Part shown: one piece after another, positions 8,976 through 13,971 of the stretch
Numbering within the stretch: position 1 is the stretch's first letter
Layout of the letters: each line of letters starts with the position of its first letter
Source: Victivallales bacterium
Lineage (GTDB): Bacteria; Verrucomicrobiota; Lentisphaeria; Oligosphaerales; Oligosphaeraceae
DNA length: 15,293 nucleotides
Assembly (NCBI GenBank): GCA_017963875.1
Contig: JAGCTA010000169.1
Location: forward strand, 1-15,293
Direction: 5' to 3'
The notes under the pieces: generated by a model
What the model saw: the letters and a program-made list of their open reading frames with translations, nothing else
What the model was told of the DNA's origin: nothing
Databases searched by the model: none
Position numbers and translations under genes: made by a program

Positions 8976-9000
8976 TAATTTACTGGTTTTACAGTATTTT
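8973..9000 (+). promoter_or_regulatory. Candidate sigma-70-type promoter for the protease operon
   Basis: TTGTAA (8973-8978) and TATTTT (8995-9000) are separated by 16 bases in an AT-rich 146-base gap, about 57 bases upstream of the protease start codon. The boxes are imperfect, and the AT-rich context makes chance matches likely. Confidence 0.35.
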
Positions 9001-9056
9001 ATCTATTGTTGAAGCGAAAAATCCAACTGTTTTAATTTTGCTGATTTGAGAAGGCA

Positions 9057-10439
9057 ATGTCTTTTAGCAAGTATTTATATGTATTTTTGCTTGTCTTTTC
9101 CGTGCTGTCCTATGTTGTGACGGTTGCGGAAGAAGAGCCATCGCAAGATGTTAGAAATACTCATGTGGTGCGTGCGGTTTCAAATTCATTGCCGTGGGTT
9201 GTTTCGATTGATACAGAAAGCCTTGTAAAAGTTAATGACGGCTATGATGAATTGTATCATGAGTTTTTTGGTCGGATACTGCGTCCCCGTCAGAAAATAG
9301 TACGCAATACTGAGCCATTGGGCAGTGGAATCATTGTAAACGAAGCAGGATTGGTTCTTACAAATCTTCACGTTGTCAGAAGGGCTACAAAACTTGAAAT
9401 CAGCCTCTTGGACGGGACACGGTTAGGCGTGTCAGTGGTTGGGTTTGATGAACCAAATGATTTGGCGTTGCTTCGAGTCACGGGAGAATTGTCCAAGGGC
9501 AAATTGAATGCGGCTACATTTGGCAAGCCAGATGACCTTCTTCTTGGGGAAACGGTGATTACCATAGGAAATCCTTTTGGCTTGGAGCATTCGGTGTCCC
9601 AGGGGGTTCTTTCTGCCATCAATCGCAATTATTCCGATGACGGTTCGTCTTTTGGAGATATTTTACAGACAGACGCCGCCATCAATCCAGGTAATTCAGG
9701 CGGACCGCTGATTAACCTGAAAGGGGAACTAATCGGCATCAACCAGGCGATGAGACGTGGCGCTTCTGGAATCGGTTTTGCCATCCCTGTGAAGCGTGTA
9801 GAGGATTTTCTTGCATATTGGCTATTGCCGTCCCGTTTCTCAAATAGCCAATTTGGCTTGTCGGATAGTTTTGAAATTAGCCGTGGGGAACATAACGGCA
9901 TTGTTTTCAGGGGCATTCTTCCAGACGGGCCTGCGGGGCGTGCAGGCTTGCGTGACGGTGATGAGATTGTGCAGGTAAACGGTGTCAAGGTTATGAGGTT
10001 GCTGGATTTTGGGCGTACAGTATGGAATATGAAAGCGGGGGAGAAGATGTCGGTTGTTTTGGCATCAGGAAAAGAAGTGACTATTCTTCTGGAAGAGATG
10101 ACGGATGAGATTCTGATGTTGAAGCGGCTTGGCATTCGTGTTCAAGGATTGACGAAAGAACTATGTGAAGCAATGAATTTGGAAAAAGATTCCAAGGGAT
10201 TGGTCATTACTGAGATTCATGAGGAAACAGCGTATGCCAATCAACAGTCAGAATGGAGGAAAAACCTTAAGCGAGGAGATATTATCGTTCAGATTGATGA
10301 CAAGAGAGTAAGTTCGGAAAAGGAATTGGCAGATTATCTCCGCACACGTTCCATTGGAGATTTGGTGATTATTCGTGCATTCATATATGATTATGATTAC
10401 GAACAATACAGGCCAGTAAAAGTGCGGTTGAAAATATAA
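9057..10439 (+). CDS. HtrA/Deg-family periplasmic serine protease with two PDZ domains
   Basis: A 460-residue trypsin-fold protease of the HtrA (Deg) family, which degrades or refolds misfolded envelope proteins. A signal peptide spans residues 1-24 (VTVA|EE), with no lipobox. The catalytic triad is complete: H105 in 'LTNLHVV', D135 in 'PNDLALL' and S214 in 'NPGNSGGPL'. 'GSGIIVNEAGLVLTN' is the classic strand before the histidine. PDZ1 covers about 262-350 ('GPAGRAGLRDGDEIVQVNG') and PDZ2 about 360-458 ('LKRGDIIVQIDDKRV'). Length and order match DegP/DegQ-type proteins. The start is fixed by the signal peptide; the ribosome site is the purine run GAGAAGG just upstream, at short spacing. The stop overlaps the longest start of the next gene by one base, so translational coupling with the FtsB-like gene is possible. 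Which Deg paralogue it is cannot be settled from sequence. Confidence 0.95.
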   Translation: MSFSKYLYVFLLVFSVLSYVVTVAEEEPSQDVRNTHVVRAVSNSLPWVVSIDTESLVKVNDGYDELYHEFFGRILRPRQKIVRNTEPLGSGIIVNEAGLVLTNLHVVRRATKLEISLLDGTRLGVSVVGFDEPNDLALLRVTGELSKGKLNAATFGKPDDLLLGETVITIGNPFGLEHSVSQGVLSAINRNYSDDGSSFGDILQTDAAINPGNSGGPLINLKGELIGINQAMRRGASGIGFAIPVKRVEDFLAYWLLPSRFSNSQFGLSDSFEISRGEHNGIVFRGILPDGPAGRAGLRDGDEIVQVNGVKVMRLLDFGRTVWNMKAGEKMSVVLASGKEVTILLEEMTDEILMLKRLGIRVQGLTKELCEAMNLEKDSKGLVITEIHEETAYANQQSEWRKNLKRGDIIVQIDDKRVSSEKELADYLRTRSIGDLVIIRAFIYDYDYEQYRPVKVRLKI

Positions 10440-10747
10440 TGTTTCCTTTTGGAGACAGAGGAGTTTGGATTATCATGTCATTTCGAGAACTGCTGTTTTG
10501 CGTTACTCTCCTGATTTGGACATTCGGGTTCTTTTCGTTTGTTGCCCCTATCTCTGCGCATAATAAACGCTTGGAGGAGGAAATCCAAGCCCTTCAGGCT
10601 AAACAGAATGAGCAAAAGGAACTGGTTGAACGCCTTACTTCTGAATACGAAAGACTCCAGAAGAAAGATCCTGTGGCAATAGAGAAGGTGCTGCGGGAGA
10701 AGTACAATTATTGCCGTGACGGGGAAACGGTTGTTGTTTTCAAGTAA
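10439..10747 (+). CDS. FtsB/DivIC-like septum formation initiator
   Basis: A small bitopic membrane protein of 102 residues. A short cytoplasmic N-terminus is followed by a transmembrane helix at about 17-38, a heptad-rich coiled coil at about 42-75 ('RLEEEIQALQAKQNEQ'), and the family's C-terminal signature 'DPVAIEKVLREKYNYC' then 'DGETVVVF' at 77-101. FtsB/DivIC proteins bridge FtsL and FtsQ in the divisome. The longest start overlaps the protease stop in TAATG but lacks a Shine-Dalgarno. ATG 10475 (residue 13) has AGAGGAG at 10457-10463 and gives a 90-residue protein beginning just before the membrane helix, so it may be the true start. The kinase gene follows after 11 bases. Confidence 0.85.
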   Translation: MFPFGDRGVWIIMSFRELLFCVTLLIWTFGFFSFVAPISAHNKRLEEEIQALQAKQNEQKELVERLTSEYERLQKKDPVAIEKVLREKYNYCRDGETVVVFK

Positions 10748-10758
10748 GTGATGTCATC

Positions 10759-11709
10759 ATGGAATATGCAGTTCCCAAGCCAATACTGGCAGTCAGCCTG
10801 AATTCAGCCTGGCAGAAGACGTTGAGTTTCAAATCGCTGGAGGTTGGCGGAGTCAACCGTGCAGTCGAATGCCATGAGGCAGGAGGTGGGAAAGGGGTCA
10901 ATGTGGCGAGAGTGTTGTGTCGAAGAAAACAGCCTGTTGCCTTGGCCGCTTTCATCGGAGGATATACAGGGGATTGTCTTCGGAATGAACTTCGAACTAC
11001 AGGTGTGAGAGAGTTGCTTGTTGAATGCCGTGGCGTGACTCGCTGTTGCTATACTGTAATTGACAGTGAGCATGGGAATGCCACAGAATTGATTGAACCA
11101 TCGGCGGAAATCAGTTCTGACGAAACCATGTCGATGATGAAACTTTTAGAAGAGACTATGGGCGAATTTAGTTCGGCGGCATTGTGTGGCTCTTTGCCTC
11201 AAGGGGTTCCAAAGGATATCTATGCGAAGATTGTTTCCATGGCGCAAAAGAATAATGTCCCTGTGGTTCTGGATGCCATTGTAGGGATTGAAGCCGTGCT
11301 TTCAGTCGGGGTCACGCTATTGAAAATCAATCATGCGGAACTTTGTCAACTGGCAGAAGGCAATGACATGGCTACACGTGCAGATGCCCTCCTTTCGCGA
11401 TATCCTCGGCTAAAGTGGTTGGCCGTGACGGATGGTTCTGAACCAGCAGGCTTTTTTAGCAGGAATGCAGCCTGGAGTCTTAAACTTCCAAGACTTGAGA
11501 GAATCGTCAGTCCCATCGGTGGCGGTGACTGCGCCACGGCGATTATGACAGAATTCATCGCGGCTGGAGCATTGGCTGATGAGGCGGCTGCCAATGCGTT
11601 TGCCCACGCCTGTGCCTGTGCATCCGCCTCTTGTCTGACCAATACACCGTCGGTGTTTGATCCAGCAGTGGCAGATAAACTGCTTCCTGTTGTCAAAAGA
11701 GAGAAATAG
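10759..11709 (+). CDS. PfkB-family sugar kinase (LacC/FruK type)
   Basis: A 316-residue ribokinase-fold kinase closest in pattern to 1-phosphofructokinase and tagatose-6-phosphate kinase. Visible motifs are the glycine-rich 'AGGGKGVNVARVL' at 41-53, 'CGSLPQGVP' at 143-151, 'INHAEL' at 190-195 in place of the usual K-P-N-x-x-E, and the C-terminal anion-hole signature 'GGGDCATA' with catalytic-base candidate D257. The family's N-terminal N-P-[AS]-x-D, whose Asp contacts the sugar phosphate substrate, reads N15-S-A-W-Q19 here, so the Asp is lost. Sugar specificity may therefore differ; FruK, LacC or PfkB cannot be distinguished. No clear Shine-Dalgarno precedes ATG 10759, consistent with translation coupled to the FtsB-like gene 11 bases upstream. 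The role in central or imported-sugar metabolism is inferred. Confidence 0.85.
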   Translation: MEYAVPKPILAVSLNSAWQKTLSFKSLEVGGVNRAVECHEAGGGKGVNVARVLCRRKQPVALAAFIGGYTGDCLRNELRTTGVRELLVECRGVTRCCYTVIDSEHGNATELIEPSAEISSDETMSMMKLLEETMGEFSSAALCGSLPQGVPKDIYAKIVSMAQKNNVPVVLDAIVGIEAVLSVGVTLLKINHAELCQLAEGNDMATRADALLSRYPRLKWLAVTDGSEPAGFFSRNAAWSLKLPRLERIVSPIGGGDCATAIMTEFIAAGALADEAAANAFAHACACASASCLTNTPSVFDPAVADKLLPVVKREK

Positions 11710-11813
11710 CCCGCTCGTCCGACAATGACTTCAGCGTTACCACAGCCTTTGTTCTAGGATGTCATTGATTCGCCGATTGTTGTGTTCTTATGATTTACAA
11801 TGCAGTTTCTTTT

Positions 11814-11849
11814 CCCTGTGACTCTGCCTTGCCGTGTCTCCGTGTGAAC
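11814..11849 (-). repeat. CACA/GAG-type degenerate repeat (left copy)
   Basis: On the minus strand this reads GTTCACACGGAGACACGGCA followed by AGGCAGAGTCACAGGG. Such CACGGAGACACGG strings are common intergenic repeats in environmental bacteria (from memory, no search run). It sits in the 202-base gap between the convergent kinase and cassette genes, where I see no clear terminator or gene. Confidence 0.4.
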
Positions 11850-11911
11850 TTCCCCACTCGTTGCCGTCTTCTGGCGGGCGTTGGACCGCTCTTTCAAAAC
11901 GCTTTTCCCTC

Positions 11912-12835
11912 TCACTCCATGATCTCGATGTTTCGGAGATCGCGGCCCACCTGCGCGCTGCTGCCAACCCCTTGCGCGGGGCGGTTGTTGTAGAACAAAT
12001 CCTCCATCCCCTTGCGGAATTCAGGGATGGCGTTCGGATCCATCGGGGACTTGAGGGGGATGGCCAGAATCTCGTCCTTGAGCGCCTGGATGTCGTTTTC
12101 CGTGAGTCTGGCGAGCCGTTCGCCCAAATGCGTCATGTCGAGCTTGTCGTTCTCGTCGAACATGCAGCCGAGGACCACGCGGAAATGGAGTTCGTCCAAC
12201 TTGAAGGCAGGCAGGCCAGGATTCTCCCCGTCGCCAGGCAGGTCTTCCACAGGGAAGTCCGGATTGTGCTCCTTGACGTATTGCATCGCGTTCAGGAGAG
12301 GAGTCCAGAACCCTGTGAGGGATAACACCTTTATTGTCTTCTTTCTCACAAAGTCAGCCACCTCGACGCCTGGACCGCGATCTCCGCAGGCATCCTGGAT
12401 AATGGAATGGCCTGCATAGACGAGAGCCTTTTTCATGTACTCCTTCGACACAGGGTCTGGATGGACGAGTTCGCGGTCCGCAGCTTTGGTATTGACGTGC
12501 CGCTCGACAAATTCCTCCAAACTTTTGCGGGCTTCTTTCTTGGTCGAGTATTTGATGGCGATTTCCCTGAGTTTCCTGCCTGAAAGCGAGCTTGACGTGT
12601 CGAGCGCCCCGATGTTGGCGTCCAGCTGCGAATCGCTGGTGGACGCGGCTTCGGCGAGAAGTGCCGACTTCACCCGCTCGGCGAGCGCGGTGGCCTTGGC
12701 ACGGCCCCCACCGACGCCCAGCAGGCAGCGGAACCACTGGACAACGCCAGCCTCCTTGATTTCTCCCGTAGTGTTGGAGAGATAGTAGGACTTGTTCGGA
12801 TCAAGTTGGCGGAGAGTAGTTGAATCAATGGGCAT
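11912..12835 (-). CDS. Putative type III secreted effector / chaperone partner, unknown family
   Basis: A 307-residue protein of no family I recognise. ATG 12835 is chosen because AAGGA lies 8 bases upstream; the frame stays open a further 51 codons, but that stretch overlaps the end of the chaperone gene and has no ribosome site. The N-terminus 'MPIDSTTLRQLDPNKSYYLS' is polar and Ser/Thr-rich with no signal peptide, as in type III substrates. A short hydrophobic patch, 'VVQWFRCLLGVGGG' (31-44), follows. The rest is mostly charged and helical, with a conserved-looking core at about 128-240 ('GHSIIQDACGDRG', 'LHFRVVLGCMFDEND') and a Gly/Ser tail. No protease, kinase or acetyltransferase motif is evident. 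It is the second gene of a two-gene unit behind a CesT-like chaperone, the usual place for the cognate effector. That role is inferred from position and N-terminal character only; it could equally be a structural or unrelated lineage-specific protein. Confidence 0.5.
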   Translation of the reverse strand: MPIDSTTLRQLDPNKSYYLSNTTGEIKEAGVVQWFRCLLGVGGGRAKATALAERVKSALLAEAASTSDSQLDANIGALDTSSSLSGRKLREIAIKYSTKKEARKSLEEFVERHVNTKAADRELVHPDPVSKEYMKKALVYAGHSIIQDACGDRGPGVEVADFVRKKTIKVLSLTGFWTPLLNAMQYVKEHNPDFPVEDLPGDGENPGLPAFKLDELHFRVVLGCMFDENDKLDMTHLGERLARLTENDIQALKDEILAIPLKSPMDPNAIPEFRKGMEDLFYNNRPAQGVGSSAQVGRDLRNIEIME

Positions 12836-12854
12836 GGTTGCGTTCCTTATCTTA

Positions 12855-12890
12855 TGTTTGGGTTTCTGTCTTTTCTGTTGTTTGGGTTTC
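12855..12890 (-). repeat. 12-bp direct repeat, 24-bp spacing, in effector leader
   Basis: TGTTTGGGTTTC occurs on the plus strand at 12855-12866 and again at 12879-12890, so the unit repeats with an exact 24-base period. It lies in the 91-base gap between the chaperone stop and the effector start, ending about 20 bases upstream of the effector start codon. It could be a tandem duplication, a regulator site or an RNA element. Confidence 0.55.
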
Positions 12891-12926
12891 CGTGTTTGTA
12901 TTGTATACACCCATGTTGCGGAAAAG

Positions 12927-13379
12927 TTACACCCGCATGAAATCATTATCTCCCTGAATCTGTGGATGAACGTCCTTTGCCCCTTCATTGCCCTCCGTCG
13001 AGGCCCTCAAAAGTGCATCGGCAACCCGCTTCGACGCTGCGGCCAGTGCCAGAAGGCGCTTGCCGAACTCCTCCGCGGAAAGTCCCACGAGCGGTAGCAC
13101 GGCGGAAAGCATGAACATCCCCTCCTTGAGGCCGAGAAAGTGTCCGCCCGTGCCAGCCCCGTTCGCTGCAAGTTCCAGTGCCCGCCGCAGCATGGGACCG
13201 TTTGGAATCGCGTCTTCGAGTGGCAGTGAGAAAATCACGCAGTCGTCGCGTTCCGCACGGTACTGCGCACTCACGACAACGCCGTCCGCCTCCACGTCGA
13301 TGCTGTCCGCGCCAGGTCCGCCCGTCTCCAAGCCCGTCTTTTCGGCGAAATCCGCCATCAATTCCTCAAATGGATTCAT
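12927..13379 (-). CDS. CesT-like type III secretion chaperone
   Basis: A 150-residue acidic protein (about 24 D/E against 13 K/R), the size and charge of class I type III chaperones. The layout follows the CesT/SicP fold: helix 1 at 2-15 ('NPFEELMADFAEKTG'), a beta strand 'DSIDVEADGVVVSAQY', a strand 'CVIFSLPLEDAIP', then 'LRRALELAANGAGTGGHFLG' matching the family's L-L-x-x-N-x-x-x-x-G-x-x-[LI]-[GA] helix-loop-strand, 'MFMLSAVLPLVGLS', and a final amphipathic helix 'EEFGKRLLALAAASKRVADA'. Such chaperones dimerise and hold a cognate effector's N-terminal region in a secretion-ready state in the cytoplasm. AAGGAG lies 10 bases before ATG 13379, so the start is well supported. The tail after residue 125 is unstructured. 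The downstream partner gene begins 91 bases after the stop codon. The family call rests on pattern recognition, not a search. No other secretion genes are in the window. Confidence 0.65.
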   Translation of the reverse strand: MNPFEELMADFAEKTGLETGGPGADSIDVEADGVVVSAQYRAERDDCVIFSLPLEDAIPNGPMLRRALELAANGAGTGGHFLGLKEGMFMLSAVLPLVGLSAEEFGKRLLALAAASKRVADALLRASTEGNEGAKDVHPQIQGDNDFMRV

Positions 13380-13670
13380 GTTCGCAGGACTCCTTGTTTT
13401 ATTGCATTGCCGCTATCATTTTTACTTTCCATTCTCACGTCTCCCACCCCGCATACGCAATCCCTTCCCTGTATGGAATTTTCGTCACTCGCCCCGAATT
13501 GGGCAGGAGAGGAAAGTCACAAAGAACACAAAGGAAACACAGCCATCCCATTACTAGATGGCAAATTTGAAAAACTACAAACTTTTCGAAAGAAGAATTA
13601 TCACTGCTTTTCTAGGCATAAAACACTAAATACCTCCCATAAGCGGTATTTGCCGAGGCATCCCAAGATG
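13380..13670. other. Non-coding upstream region of the chaperone gene
   Basis: I see no credible gene on either strand in this 291-base stretch. It must contain the promoter of the minus-strand chaperone cassette, but I could not pick boxes with confidence. It includes the CACAAAG-type repeat at 13516-13542 and a small hairpin, AAATACC (13628-13634) with GGTATTT (13645-13651). Confidence 0.5.
13516..13542 (+). repeat. CACAAAG-type degenerate repeat (right copy)
   Basis: The plus strand reads GTCACAAAGAACACAAAGGA then AACACAG, the same style of CACA-plus-purine string as the minus-strand copy at 11814-11849. It lies upstream of the chaperone gene, so the two copies flank the cassette in inverted orientation. 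Confidence 0.4.
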
Positions 13671-13736
13671 TCAAGCAGTTCCCTTCTCGACCATCTGCGT
13701 GATGATCTGCTTGTAGTCGGTGATGCGTGTGTTTAT
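13671..13736 (-). pseudogene. N-terminal remnant of a gene with ATG changed to ATA
   Basis: A 21-codon open stretch reading 'INTRITDYKQIITQMVEKGT' plus A, then a stop. It starts one base after the stop of the upstream remnant and opens with ATA where an ATG would be expected. 'RITDYKQIITQMVEKG' resembles the first helix of AbiEi-type winged-helix antitoxins and regulators. The rest of such a gene is missing. Confidence 0.35.
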
Positions 13737-13737
13737 G

Positions 13738-13893
13738 TCAGGTAATTACGTTGCTCCAGTTCAAAAGGGTGTCGCGGAGGTAATCGGCCTGGTCCTCGTT
13801 GCGTCCAGGCATCCGCTTCAAATCAAGATATAGCTGCACGTCGGAAACCACGGGAAGCCCGTCAACCTCATGACCGCCGAAAGGACATATCCC
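13738..13893 (-). pseudogene. C-terminal remnant of an AbiEi-like antitoxin/regulator
   Basis: A 51-codon stretch bounded by in-frame stops, with no start codon at its head. Its core 'GLPVVSDVQLYLDLKRMPGR' followed by 'NEDQADYLRDTLL' matches the conserved C-terminal strand and helix of AbiEi-type type IV antitoxins and related transcriptional regulators (P-V-V-S-x-x-Q-x-Y-L-D-L, then G-R-x-E-x-A-x-x-L-R). The upstream two thirds of the gene are absent, so this is a deletion remnant. No toxin (AbiEii nucleotidyltransferase) gene remains. The terminator of the neighbouring ATPase gene sits just before it. Confidence 0.5.
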
Positions 13894-13906
13894 TCAAACA
13901 ACGAAT

Positions 13907-13952
13907 AAAAAAACGGAATTGAGACTTTCCACAAAAAAGTGTCTCAATTCCG
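13907..13952 (-). terminator. Rho-independent terminator of the ATPase gene
   Basis: On the minus strand, CGGAATTGAGAC (13952-13941) pairs perfectly over 12 bases with GTCTCAATTCCG (13925-13914), followed directly by TTTTTTT (13913-13907). It begins about 20 bases past the stop codon of the ATPase gene. This is the clearest intrinsic terminator in the window. Confidence 0.85.
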
Positions 13953-13971
13953 GTACTAAATACATACCTGC

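Noticed and set aside
12836..12988. In-frame 51-codon N-terminal extension of the putative effector gene
   Set aside because: It overlaps the 3' end of the chaperone gene in another frame, has no ribosome site and a Lys/Gln-rich low-complexity translation. The internal ATG at 12835 has AAGGA at proper spacing.
13516..13542. Possible CRISPR or tandem-repeat array suggested by the CACAAAG strings
   Set aside because: There is only a single short degenerate string here, with no regular spacer structure or cas genes nearby.
12988..13570. Plus-strand open frames of 130-189 codons opposite the chaperone gene
   Set aside because: They are Ser/Pro/Arg-rich translations typical of antisense shadows of GC-rich genes, and the minus-strand frame has a ribosome site and a recognisable fold pattern.
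13578..13681. A minus-strand stretch reading 'ELLDILGCLGKYRLWEVFSV' with a short continuation to a stop
   Set aside because: It is too short, has no start or ribosome site, and spans the AAATACC/GGTATTT hairpin; I could not tie it to a family.
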